Of a stretch of 64,000 nt of DNA, positions 49,901 to 63,000 are shown one piece after another. Position numbers and translations under genes: made by a program. Source of the stretch: Haliclona indistincta (Eukaryota > Porifera > Demospongiae > Haplosclerida > Chalinidae); NCBI GenBank assembly GCA_964017065.1, contig OZ024784.1, positions 6,925,152 to 6,989,151 on the forward strand, written 5' to 3'. The notes under the pieces were generated by a model that worked only from the letters and a program-made list of their open reading frames with translations, did no database searches and was not told the DNA's origin. The first letter of the stretch is position 1. Each line of letters opens with the position of its first letter.

Positions 49901-50743
49901 GTTACTACGGCAGTCACTAGCATGACCATTGCAGGCACATTTTCCGATCACATTGATGTCACGAATGGCATAGTGGTAGCTTGAATTATCTAGCCCATCT
50001 TGTATAGCATGGCCATCCAGAACCACTGTAATGTTAGTGGCAGTTATAAACTGATAGAGTGCGTCACTGAGTCCAGGAATAGAGTCGTTAGCTGAAGGCC
50101 TATCCACTGTAGGTACAAAACTGATTTGGCCTGGTGCTGAATTTATGATCTCCTGACAGAGTACTTCGGTCTCATTGTCCACAGTGAGATCAACTTCATT
50201 GCTGATCATGTAACGAGAGATACAGTTTCTGGAGAAGTAGTGGTATGGCTGGTATGTCAGACCATTGTCAGTAGACTTGAGAATGTAGAAGGAGTCTGGT
50301 TTGAGAGACTGAAACTGGAACACTATGGCTTGAACCTGTACCAGAGCACCAAGAGTGAAATTGAGTACCACTGTGTCAGGACTGAATATTCCATTCCTAG
50401 ATTGCCACCATGTTGGTGTTGTCTGCGGATAAAAGTCAGTCATCAGACTGGGCGGATGAGCATTTGCTGGATCACTGGCGTTACACACGAATCCACACGT
50501 GTTACTGAATTGACCCAGGGACGAGGTAACCTCACAAAATAACTCGGGAGGATCGCCACAAGTGCTATTGACCTGAGGCGGTCTTCCAAAGGAGAAGCTC
50601 CGTGCTGCTGGTTCGCACCGTAGTGGAACTCCAGCACCGTCGTAGCAGTGTAAAAATTCGTCATTTTGTGATCGAGAGAGAGTCAAAAGTGCAGAAAACA
50701 GAAACAAAGAGTGGAGCAGCGATTTTCTTAATCTTGGATACAT
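43917..50743 (-). CDS. Laminin chain with beta-type LF and gamma-type L4 domains
   Basis: This is a secreted basement-membrane-type protein. The ATG at 50741-50743 starts a signal peptide (MYPRLRKSLLHSLFLFSALL). The LN domain follows (CGDPPELFCEVTSS; STDNGLTYQPYHYFSRNCIS; YAIRDINVIGKCACNGHASD), then laminin-type EGF (LE) repeats. At about 48200-48830 is an LF-like module (LFEAENSGGNFDISYK; GHARVNNNADLINFGVFEPQ; YDIVLRYD; IFVDSLVVF), as in beta chains. More LE repeats follow, and at about 46950-47420 an L4 module (DLAGWTLVGANS; INSYNQLITLAIAVSEDLVS; MVMVARVALGGAV), as in gamma/alpha chains. Further LE repeats lead into a coiled coil (about 43920-45720) ending with Cys (PPDCDSNY), the usual interchain disulfide site. 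The chain class is therefore ambiguous. Confidence 0.9.
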
Positions 50744-51057
50744 TTCTATTCTGCAGGACGGGTGGAGCTGCTAGAGATAAAAGGAAGGCGTGGCTGGTGA
50801 AACACAGCATTGTTTACTATGATAGAGCTCACCTTGTTAGAGAAGTAGGTAAGAGAATTAAAGGAGACTTATCAGCCAAACACCATCCAGAGGCTACCCA
50901 CACCTCCCAACGCCCTAACTATGTTGCATAGTGAAATGGTATCTTCAAAAACGAGCTACGCCTACTTTTTTGCAGCACCTTGTTATGAATACGTTGCTAT
51001 GTGTTGTTAGGCACGTGACCTAGTGAATTTCGTTAAAACTGATTCCACGTGGCCAGC
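50744..51057. other. Intergenic interval between laminin and midasin starts
   Basis: A 314 bp divergent promoter region. It holds two CACGTG sites near the midasin end and a short open frame on the + strand (to 50931) whose status is unclear (see findings). Confidence 0.4.
51012..51051. promoter_or_regulatory. Two E-boxes CACGTG upstream of MDN1
   Basis: CACGTG occurs at 51012-51017 and 51046-51051. The second ends 6 bp before the midasin ATG. The pair within 40 bp is more notable than a single site. Confidence 0.45.
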
Positions 51058-54000
51058 ATGGCTGTCCAAGTTTCTGCTCCCTTTTCCTTTGAGGTAGCCT
51101 ATAGCTAGTGGATGTATCTCTTTGTCGTTCTATCTTACGTTCCTCAGGAAAGAAAAGGACAGTTGTATGTCATCCCACGCACTAAAGTCAAAAGAAAGAA
51201 GTCTCTTAGGTATTTATATTGTTGTTAGTTGATTCGACTCTATATAGCATTCTAGTACTGTTGATCATATGGAAGTACCTATCAATGAAGAGTGGATAGG
51301 AGATACTAAAGTCAGTAGATTGGTTAACACAAAACCTGTAGACTGTTGTCTGCAGTTTATTGTGGTAGAGTCCAGACAACACTGCCTGGCACAGCTCTAT
51401 CAGAGTGCTGGTGATGGAGGATGTGTGCTTGTGGAGGGAGTGGGAGGGTGTGGTAAGACCTCGTTAGTGAGGATGTTGTCGGAGCGACGGGCACAGAGTA
51501 GAGAACTGGTCGTTCTTCACATTGGAGAGCAGATTGACAGCAAGGTGAGTACAAGATGATGAAGAGTGGTACTAGTGAGTGATAATGCTGCCAGGTGTTG
51601 CTGGGTACATTCACATGTACCGGAGTACCTGGAGAGTTTGTGTGGATGCCTGGGCTGTTGACTCAGGTTAGGGACACAGTGTTGGAAGAAGTATTGTACT
51701 TTTTGTATTTTAGTGTGTCACAGAGGGCAAGTGGATGCTGTTAGAGGACATTGATCACGCACCTGCTGATGTGGTATGCTACCTCGCAACTACAGAGCTC
51801 ACTATTCAAAATGTCGTTTTTGTAGTTGTCCCAGTTGCTACCACTGATCAAGAGTGGTCGGTTGGTTGTACCAGGCTACTGTGAGCCTCTTGTAGCTGCT
51901 GATGGCTTCAAGATGTTCCTAACTCGGAGGTTGTGGATACATGTTGTCAGCTGTGCTGTTCACTATGCCCTCATTGCTCTAGGCTTGGTCAAGATGGTCG
52001 CAAGTTATTTGTTTCTGGTTCCAGTCTATTGAGCGTGTTAGAAGGACATGTGACAAGTATTAGAGTACCTCAATACAGCAAAAAGGAAATTGTGCAAGTT
52101 AGTGCCCACTGCCCACATTGTTGTATTGTATGACACGTGTGCAGATATTGTCTAGTCTCTTTCCTGCAATGGAGTCAATAGTTGATATGTTGGTGTCTAC
52201 TCTGATACAATTGAACGGAGCTGCTGATTTACGCAAATTAAGGAAGTTATGTGATCGACTGCTCCCTTCCATCCATAATGGACGACTCACCAACATTGAC
52301 GACTGTCTCATGGAGGTACAAAGTTATATGCCTATCTCTTTTATTTGAAAACCACTGATTACAGCTTGTAGAGGGCACAGCTGGTCACCTGACACCTGAC
52401 AAGAAGCTTGAGTGTGCTCAGCAGTTGGCTCTCCTATGTGGTAGTATTAGCAAAGACAAGGTAGTTTTGTGAGTATTACTACAACATGATGATGGTGAGT
52501 ACAGGTAGAGTACCTGTGCCTCCATCATAAACCAGCAGTGCAAGTTACTAAGACAACGTTCTCAGTGGGCAGAGCCTACTTACCACGTGCAGTAGATAAA
52601 CACATCAAGTGAGCAATGCTGACCATACTCAACTCACCCATTCTGTTCTGTTGGTACAGTTTCTGTTATGCCCACACTCGGTTCTCTCTATCACTGCTGG
52701 AGAGTGTGTGTCGTTGTGTTCAGCTAAGAGAACCTGTGCTATTAGTGGGAGAGACAGGAGTAGGGAAGACTATATCAGTTAGTTACCTGGCCGCTATGAC
52801 AGGGAACAAGCTAGTGACTGTGAATATGAGTCAACAAAGTGACAGTACCGACCTGCTAGGAGGGTGAGTGGGTGGGTGGGTGGGTGAATGAGTGAGTGAG
52901 TGAGTGAGTGAATGAGTGAATGAGTGAGTGAGTGAGTGAGTGAGTGGGTGAGTGAGTCAGTGGGTGGGTGGGTGGGTGAATGAGTGAGTGAGTGAGGTAG
53001 AGTGAAGTAATGGTGGGTGGAGACTATAGTGGTGTTTCTGCTACAGCTTCAAACCAGTTGATGTGGCTGGATTAATGGGACCTCTCCAAAAAGTGTTTTT
53101 AAAATTGTTTTCGAATACATTTGATTCTCAAAAGAACAAAGAGTTTCTTCGTAATGTTCAAGTGAGTTTAGAAGTGACATGTAGTTCATTTGTCTCCTTG
53201 TGCCTAGGCTGTTGGTGCTCGACAAGAATGGAAGAAGTTAGTTGATGTGATGTTGCAGACTGTGAAACTAGCTAGAAAGAAATTCACCGGTTAGTGGTAC
53301 CTATAGTGATATTTCTGTTATGAGATCTTGTTGCAGAAGGGGAGAAGGATGGAGCTGAGACTGTGATGGTATCGTGGGATGCTCTGGAACGGAAACTGTT
53401 GAGAATGAACCATCAATTAGAGCAGCCTCATACTGCTCTAGCCTTTGCATTTGTTGAGGTATGAGTGATCAAGTAGCTTGATCTAGTTGTCTTTCTTCTC
53501 TCTGCATGCAGGGAGTGCTGGTAGAAGCAGTCAAGAATGGTTGGTGGGTACTACTGGACGAGGTCAATCTTGCTTCACCTGAGACTCTCCAGTGTCTCAG
53601 CAGTTTACTTGAGGGCCCACAAGGATCATTTCTACTCACTGAACAAGTGTGAGCATCTTTGATCCAATTCATCGTGTTATGGAATATTCTTTGCCTCCAG
53701 CAACTGTGAGCCAGTGGAGCGACATCCAAACTTTCATCTCTTCTGCTGCATGAACCCAGCAACTGATGTTGGCAAGCGTTCCCTACCACCATACATCAGA
53801 GACAGGTGTGCAGTATATTACACAGGTTATGTCCAAATTCTTAATTTTTTATGCTGTGTAGAGAACTGTGTTTATTGACTAGGACCTCCTGGTAGGTAGA
53901 CAACTTGCTGAGTAAATGACGGAGCCTTTTGAAACTTGCTCTGTAGAACCCTTGAAACGCAGGTCACTAACGCATTCAGTTTGTTTGTCGAATGTTACTC

Positions 54001-57000
54001 ACGATTTGAGAAAAATAGCACGAAAAGACTCTGTCATTTACTCAAGGACGTCGTTGGCTTGATATAAGGCGCTTCTCATAGTGCTATACGCCGCGTTGTT
54101 ATCATTTGAAAAATCAGAAAAGCGATACCGAGATTGCATATGCTTTGCACTTTTACAAATGTTACTGAGACTCGCTGGGTATACGAGGATGCACGTTATG
54201 ATGCTACAGCAAGTTTTGGTAGTTTCTGTCTGGCAAAAGAATTTACTCATTAATATTCATAGTGAACTGTAACCCGCCACCTTAAGGTGGCGGTATACCC
54301 GTTCTTATGAATATTAATGAGCGACTTTCTTTTATCTGCAGCTCGTGACAGAGCAACGCTAGCAGCGTGAAACTCGCTCTGATGCATCAATGAGTGTGTC
54401 TCAATGTATAATGCAGCTTGAAACGTTGCACAATATTCTACACCAAGGAATAATGTAGGAACAATCGACATCGTACGGATACGCATTTTTCACGCCAAAA
54501 ATCTCTCCTGACTAACCGTGCAGCAAAGGTTACCAGCTGAAATTCGACTCTTATAAACCATTTCTAGGTGCAGACGAAGAGTTTTCTGCATTTACTTTCT
54601 CTGATTTTAAGAAAAACACTTTTACATTCTAAATCATGGCTGATTTTGCAGTTACGTCCATGTTTGTCGATGCATAGAACAGCTACGTTCAGCGTGGGTC
54701 AACAAAACTCTTCGTCTGCACCTAGAAATGGTTTATAAGAGTCGAATTTCAGCTGGTAACCTTTGCTGCACGGTTAGTCAGGAGAGATTTTTGGCGTGAA
54801 AAATGCGTATCCGTACGATGTCGATTGTTCCTACATTATTCCTTGGTGTAGAATATTGTGCAACGTTTCAAGCTGCATTATACATTGAGACACACTCATT
54901 GATGCATCAGATCGAGTTTCACGCTGCTAGCGTTGCTCTGTCACGAGCTACAGATAAAAGAAAGTCGCTCATTAATATTCATAAAAACGGGTATACCGCC
55001 ACCTTAATGTTGTTGATGTTTACAGGTTCACTGAGGTATATGTTGCCGAACCTCGTGAGTCAAGTGATCTTCGTACTCTCATTCTGGGCTATCTCTCAGG
55101 CCAGCCCTCTCTCACTCCAGCAATTGTAGAGGGCATCATAAAGTACAGTAGCTCTTGTGTATAGTGTGTGCATGTGTTGTTGGCAGGTTCTATAGCTCAG
55201 TGCGGCAGCTAGCTGACAGTAAGCTAGAGGATGGTACTGGCAGGAGACCACACTATAGGTAGCCTCTGAGTGTGTTAATGATGTATTAGTGTACCCTGTC
55301 TCTTGTAGTCTACGTACATTGTGTCGTGCTCTAAGCTATGCTGCTAGTAACCATTGTAACAACTTCCTTCGATCACTCTATGAGGTATGATACTGTGCTT
55401 ACTGCAGTATTCTCACTTTCTCTTGCAGGGATTACTCATGGCATTCTTATCTCAGCTGAGAATAGAGCATCATCCATTGATAGCAGCCATGATCCAGCAG
55501 CACCTTTGCATTCCTGACAGCTGCATTAATGCTGGCATCACACGACCACGCCACACTACCAAGCATGTTCAGGTCAGTGAAACTGTAGATAATATTGAGC
55601 TGTATTTATTCCTGCAATAGGTTGAGGGACTGTGGTTGGCAGTAGGATCACAGGAGCCAGATCCTCATCCACCAGGCTATGTACTCACTCCTAGTGTCAG
55701 GAGAAACTTGAAGAACCTGGCACGAGTGGTCTCTGGAAGGTCAATACAACAGCATTCACTACTAGTCAACTCCTAGTCTGTACTTCTATTCCTTTCAGTC
55801 GGTATCCAGTGCTATTGCAAGGTCCCACATCAGCCGGTAAAACCAGCTTAATCCAGTATCTTGCTCGCTTGACGGGTCACAAGTGTCTGAGAATCAACAA
55901 CCATGAGCACACTGACCTACAGGAGTATGTGGGCATGTACTCAGCTAATACTAAGGGACAACTAGAATTCCAAGAGGGTACAGTTTGTATTCCAGTGTTG
56001 TTAAGTTTAGTGTCAATATTCGGCAGGTGTATTGGTTGAGGCAATGCGCAATGGTCACTGGGTCATCCTGGATGAGCTCAACCTAGCACCATCTGATGTT
56101 CTAGAAGCTCTCAATAGAGTAAGTGAGTTCTGCAGGAGAGTGCTGAGCTACTGTATGTTGTTAGGTGCTGGATGACAATCGTGAGCTGTTCATACCTGAG
56201 ACACAGCAGTTGGTCCGTGCTCACCCACGCTTCATGCTGTTTGGGACCCAGAACCCTCCTGGAGCCTATGGAGGAAGAAAGGTGGCATATGATCTTACCC
56301 CACTGTCATCACTGATTGTTGCTGGTTACAGGTTTTGTCAAGAGCATTTCGTAATCGATTTATTGAACTGCATTATAATGACATACCACACATTGAGCTT
56401 GTGACTATCCTTCATCAGCGCTGTGCATTACCACAGAGCTATGGAAGGAAGATGGTTGCTGTTCTGAAGGATCTGCAGGTGTGTGTGTGTGCAGTATAAC
56501 TTGGTGTGTGAATCTATTCCCTTCACACAGCAACGCCGATCAGTGTCAGGTGTCTTTGAGGGCAAGTATGGTTTGATCACATTACGTGACTTGTTTCGTT
56601 GGGCTGAACGATATCGTTGTTCTCTCACTAATGAGCGGTTTTACGACTGGGAACAGCAGTTAGCTGAGGATGGTTAGAACACAACATTGCTCACATATCA
56701 TTTTCCATGTTGTTAGGTTACCTGCTGCTTGCTGGTCGATTGAGGACCTCTCAAGAAGAGGCTACTATCCTGGAGGTGATACAAAAGCGATTTAAGTGTT
56801 CTCTGGAGCCTGAGAAGCTGTTCGGTGGTAGCGGTGGGCTCACTACCAGAGAATCCCTTCAGCTGCTGAGAACAAGCTCATCACTGGATGAGTTCAGTCA
56901 TCTGGTGTGGACACCCCAGCTATTGAGAATGGCTGTCCTAGTGCATCGTGCCATCAGCTTTGATGAGCCTGTTCTTCTAGTGGGGCACACTGGGTCAGTA

Positions 57001-60000
57001 ACCATACTGTGAAATTGACCAATCAGTTTGATGTTGTTTAAAGTTAGAGTGGAACCTAGGTTATCTAAACTCTTTGATTATCTGAACTTGCAGATTCATA
57101 ATTTTACAAGCTTGTGAATTGTGTAGCATGAAATTTTGATGTGCATGCACTGTGTTTTTTTACATGTATTGGAAATTCTGTTGTTGTTTTTTTTATTCAG
57201 ATCTGGAAAGACCACTTTGTGCCAACTGTTGGCTAAATTACTGCAGAGAAAGCTATTCTCTATTAACTGTCACATGCATACTGAGGCAGCTGACTTCCTG
57301 GGAGGACTGAGACCTGTACGGAACAGAAACCAGGATACTAATGGACTGTTTGAGTGGTGTGATGGTGTGGTGGTAGAGGCAATGAAGGATGGAGGATGTG
57401 TTCTTGTTGATGAGATATCACTAGCCGATGATGCTGTGTTAGAGAGACTCAACTCAGTCCTTGAGACAGACAGAAAGCTATTGGTAGCCGAGAGAGGAAA
57501 GCACAAGGAACAGGTACGTGGTACAGTAGTGTATGGAGTCCTATCATCACTAGCTGTGTCTACTCATCTTTGAGCAACTAGCTCTTCGCTTACTCCACTT
57601 GCATAACCATTGCATACCTTTTCTGCCTCTTTGAATTTGTATCACAATTTCCTTTCAAATAGTGTCTTGTGTTTGTATAGGTGTACGAAGTAACTGCTAA
57701 AGATGGTTTTGTGTTCATGGCAACTATGAACCCAGGTGGGGACTACGGGAAGAAAGAGGTGTGTGAGTATATAGTACGCCATCATGCACGTTGATGTCTG
57801 TATTGCAGCTGTCTCCAGCTCTGAGAAATAGGTTCGTTGAGATATGGTGTCCAGATACTTGCTCTAGACATGACCATGCCCTCATCATCGATCATAACCT
57901 GAGCCCTAATCTGAAAGGTACAGCTATGTGAGTTCATCATAGTAGTAGCTAGTTCTATACCATACAGATTGTTTCCCATGGGCTGATATGATGTTGGATT
58001 TTGTTGACTGGTTGCGGAAACAGTACTCTTCGTCAAGGTATAGTATACATACACTGCATTGCTAGTGTCATCATATGCTACAGGTTCATTATCACTACGA
58101 GAGATATACTGAGCTGGGTGCAGTTTGCGAACTCTTCCTCACACACTCTGTCTCCCTCTCTTGCCTTCTATCATGGAGCACATCTTGTGTTTGTGGACGG
58201 GCTTGGTTGTGGTGGAGGAGGAGCCCACATGCACAAGCTGAGAGAGGCTTGTTGTGAGTATCTGATGAACCAAGTGAACGGAGTAGGCGATGAAGTGAGT
58301 GGTGCTACTGAGATCGAGGACGGAATGGAGAGATTTGGTATCAAGCCATTTTTCATAGAAAAAGGTTTGTATATGATCTATCACGTGTTTCAGTTGTGAC
58401 TATTATGATCAGGTCCAGTTCAAACTGTCTCCACCTACTGTCTCACTGCTGCTGGTCCTGCTAGTAATGCTTTCAGACTGCTCCGAGCCATGCAGCTAGG
58501 CCGTCCCCTCATGCTGGAGGGAGAGCCAGGGGTCGGCAAGACTAGTCTAGTGACAGCCCTGGCAGCTGCCAGTGGTCATCATGTCACTAGGATAAACCTC
58601 TCTGAGCACACTGTAAGCACAGGTCTACCATTATGATGATATAGTATGCTTGGTTGCTATCAGGACATTGGTGATCTGTTTGGATCAGACCTACCGGTTG
58701 AGGGGGCAGGAGAAGTAAGGTTTGCATGGAGAGACGGACCCTTCCTGAAGGCTCTGAAGAGTGGAGATTGGATATTGCTTGATGAGGTGTGTTCATTCAT
58801 GCTACGTTCACTCAAGTTCTCTCTTGTCAGATGAATCTAGCATCACAGTCTGTCCTAGAAGGTCTCAATGCTTGTCTTGATCATCGTGGAGATGTTAGTG
58901 TTATTATGCTCATGTAATATGAATTGTGTTGTGTTCTATCCCAGGTGTATATTCCAGAACTGAGTCGCAGCTTTCTGGTGCAGAAAGAGACGCATTTGTT
59001 TGCCTGTCAGAATCCACTGCATCAGGGTGGAGGCAGGAAGGGACTTCCCAGATCACTGCTCAATAGATTCACTCAGGTAGTGCTGTGAGATGGTGCGTGA
59101 CATCAGTGAACTATAATTATCAAGGTGATGGTTGAGGCAATGTCAGATGAGGATCTTGTGTTCATAGCTACTTCTCTCTTTCCTTCAATGGAAAAGACCA
59201 TTGTGCACAAAATGGTTGCTTTCAATAACAAGGTAGTTGTTATGTTGACAATTTTTTCAAGTAAAATTGCATCTGTAGGTGGGAGATGTTATTGGCTGTC
59301 ATGGCAACAGTACAGCTCTATGGGAATTCAACCTGAGAGATATATTGCGATGGTGTGAGCTGATAGTGCACTGTGGAGGGAAGGTAGGCTAGGTAATGGG
59401 TAGTGGTTTGGTGTTGACTCTTATACTCACAGAGATCCTGTTATGATCCAGTGATATGGGTCCATGTAATGTATCTTATGAGATTACGCAGCTCAACTAT
59501 TAGACACAAGGTGTGTCTGAGTCTATGAGAGCTTCCTGATAGCTTGTGTTATACAGGTTGTTCAACTGTGCAATGAAGTGTTTGACAGTTCACAGCTATC
59601 TGACCATTCTCTTGGACAATTTTTCCACATTTCTAGTTCATCTGTACAGGTTTGTGAGGTGTCTCTATCATTCACTGTTTTTTTATTCTTTTAATAGATT
59701 GGATCTACTGAGGCACTCAGAGCATACTACAATGAACTGTCTACTAATGCAGATCCTCTATTTCTCCCTCCTTGCCAACTCCCTCTCCTAGAGGCTCTGC
59801 TTCAGTGTGTGCAAAGGAACTGGATGGCAATACTGGTAATGATAATTAGAGGAGTTGTGTAGATCATCCTAGTACATGTGTATATAGGTTGGAGGAGAAT
59901 GTTCTGGGAAGAGCTCTTTGGTGCATCTGCTGGCTAGATTGACTGGACATAAGCTGCTGGAGTTCCCAATGAACTGTGATACTGATGTGATGGAACTAGT

Positions 60001-63000
60001 GGGAGGGTTTGATCAGGTTAGCAACAAGGGATATAGTGGTAGTGTACTAGTGGGAGGGTTTGATTAGGTTAGCAACAAGGGATATAGTGGTAGTGTACTA
60101 GTGGGAGGGTTTGATCAGGTTAGCAACAAGGGATATAGTGGTAGTGTACTAGTGGGAGGGTTTGATCAGGTTAGCAACAAGGGATATAGTGGTAGTGTAC
60201 TAGTGGGAGGGTTTGATCAGGTTAGCAACAAGGGATATAGTGGTAGTGTGACCCTTTCCTCAGGTCAGTCAAGCAAGGCAGCTCAGTAATATTGCCAGTA
60301 GAGCACTGTACATTATCAAATGTCTGGCCACTGCTTCTGATAGGCAAGGAACCAAGGCGCTAACAGACAATATCATTAACTCTCTACAAGAAATGGCTAG
60401 TCCATCAGGTTTGCTATTCCTCAAGCTGTCATTGTTAGTTATGTTTGATGATAGTGTGTGAGGAAGAGCCAGCAGTAACTAGTACAACTCAATGTGTGTT
60501 GCTGCGTGACTTGATATCTCAGTGTGTTGAGATTGCTGTAATACTGGAGCAACCATTACTGGAGGAAAGTAAGCACAGCCACAACTCACAATGCTCATAA
60601 TAATCTTTCTCAGTTCTAGAGAAAGCAGGGCAAGAGGTGGATCAGTTGTGTGAGGGTAGTGCAGCAACTGCTGGTCAGTTTGAGTGGGTGGATAGTCTGC
60701 TAGTACAGGCTATGAAACATGGTCACTGGCTGGTTATCTCACATGCTAATTTCTGCAGGTATACTAGTATACATGTATTATGCAGCTGGTATTAATTGGT
60801 TTGTTATTATAGTCCATCAGTACTGGACAGGCTGAACCCATTGCTGGAGCCAGGAGGAGTTCTGAGCATTGACGAGAGAGGAATCGTCGGTGATTCCATT
60901 CCTATTGTCCATCCTCATCCAGACTTCAGGTAGTGATTTCACTAACCTTCAAGTGTTGTTTATCATCATAGCACAGACTGTTCTTGACAATGGATCCAGC
61001 ACACGGAGAGTTGTCCAGAGCAATGAGAAATCGTGGTATAGAGATATTTATTCTGCCCGAAGTTAGTACATGTACGATAGATGATAGTAGTCATTGGAGT
61101 TGTCCACTCTCAGGAGGTTAAGCTACTTCATCAGCAGCTGATTACAATGACAGCAGACACATGCTGTCCTCCTCCCACTGTTGATGAGCTCACTAGCCAG
61201 CCAGCTGTGTCAGTGATGAGGAGGGAGCTGTATCCAGTGGTGGATTGTCTCAACAATATTATACAGTGAGTGGTGATTACGAAGTGCTATCATGTACGCT
61301 ACTATCTATCTGTTGTGTATAGGACCAGTCAAGACCCAGTTCAACTATCAGTAAGTGTTTGTGTTCTGTATTCTATGCATTCTTACTGTGACCGTACAGA
61401 GTGTGCTGCAGTTCCAGGCAACGTTGCGAGTGTTTGTGGAACACAGTACTCGCGACGATATAGAGCTGAGGTCGTGTGTCCTGCACCAGCTTGCTAAGAG
61501 CCCTGGCTTGCCGTCCCTGCTCCAATCTGAGCTGCTGGCTGCTTGTGATGCTCTGGTTGCAATGGCTAGCTCTCCTGCTCTCCTAGACATGTGTCGTGTA
61601 ATGGAGGCCTTCAATGGTGAGTAGACTACACGAGCTACCTATCATAACATGTCTCTCTGGCAGGAGGATTGTTTGAAGGTCACATCATATTCACTGTCAA
61701 CACTCACCTCTACCGGAGGATACACAGCTCAGATGTATGCGGTGTGTGTATAGTGATTGTGTGATATTCTCTTTGTTTCAGGCTGTAGAATTTTTAAGCC
61801 AAAAGAAAACAAGGTATGATGTCTGATACAGTATTTAATGTCTTTCAAATTTTTTTTATCAGTTTACAGGTTATAGCAGCAGTATCATGGATGAAAGGGC
61901 TGATATCCCATACTAGGACAGGTTCCCATGCTAACAGAGCTTGTTTCCTGCAATCAAATACAAACTTGCTACCAGCTGGTACAGGAGTGAGAGTGACAGT
62001 ACTGCTCAACCAGTTACTAGAGGCTATAGCTGCCTCAGTTGATACTCTCACTGCTGCCTCAATTGACATGAATCAAGTAAAAACTTTATGACTGTAGTGA
62101 CAAATTGAGTGAGAGGTTTTTTTGTTGTAGCTGCTTGACGTGTTGTGGATGTTTACAATGCTGTGTGTTCATCCTGAGTGGAATCTGCCAGTGGTTGCTG
62201 TTTGGTGGAGAATGGTAAACCAGCAGTGTCTCTCTGCTGTATTACCTCTGCTTCCTTCACACCAGCAGAACAGGTCTGTATGAAACACATACCAGTTATA
62301 CACATGTACTTGTTCTTTCCAGTCTCCAACAGCAGTTATCATCATTAGCTCCCATTAATGAACTGATATCATCAGAAACACAACTCATGAACACCTTCAG
62401 ACGAGCACTAGGTGGTCCTCAACCACCATCATCACTGCAATCATTGCAACTAAAGGTAGGCCATTGTGTTACTGTCTCCATCACTGTGTTTGTACCCATA
62501 GAGTGCTATCAGTTCCAAGGATAGTCAGCTGGTTCATTGTTCAACACATCATCAACCATTGAGAATGCTGAACTCCAATGCTGTTCAGAAGAGAGGCCAG
62601 CTGCTCTCCTCTCTATGTGGTTGTCATGGCGTCGAGGAGAGTATCTTGGCCCAAGAAGACTCTGAGGATGCACTAAAGGAGGAGTGTGTAGTGCCCTCTC
62701 CTGTCCTCCGTCCTGTAGCCTACTGTGTGGCTGATCTGGCCATGTTCTGCCCCTCTACTCACAAGTATGCTATGGTCTGCTTTACTGCTAACATGAAGTT
62801 TGGTTCTTGTGTAGAGATGTAACTGATATGGCAGCTCCTCTACTAGACTACTGTCTTGGTTTACCGTCAGTAGATCTGGAGATGCTATGTTGTCTGAAGA
62901 ACATGAGAGATGAGGTGAGGAGCTGGTGTGATGAGCTAACTATAGTGACCAGCTCTCCTGCAGTCATCATCAGAGACCTGGCCCTCACTTCAGCTAATGG

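Noticed and set aside
54250..55129. Two identical MRIRTMSIVPTLF-type open frames in opposite orientation
   Set aside because: They are the two arms of the foldback element; short, with no known domain, so treated as non-coding.
60101..60289. A repeat protein with VGGFDQVSNKGYSG units
   Set aside because: It is the open frame through intronic copies of the 51 bp repeat; unit 2 has a stop and the first donor explains the midasin reading frame.
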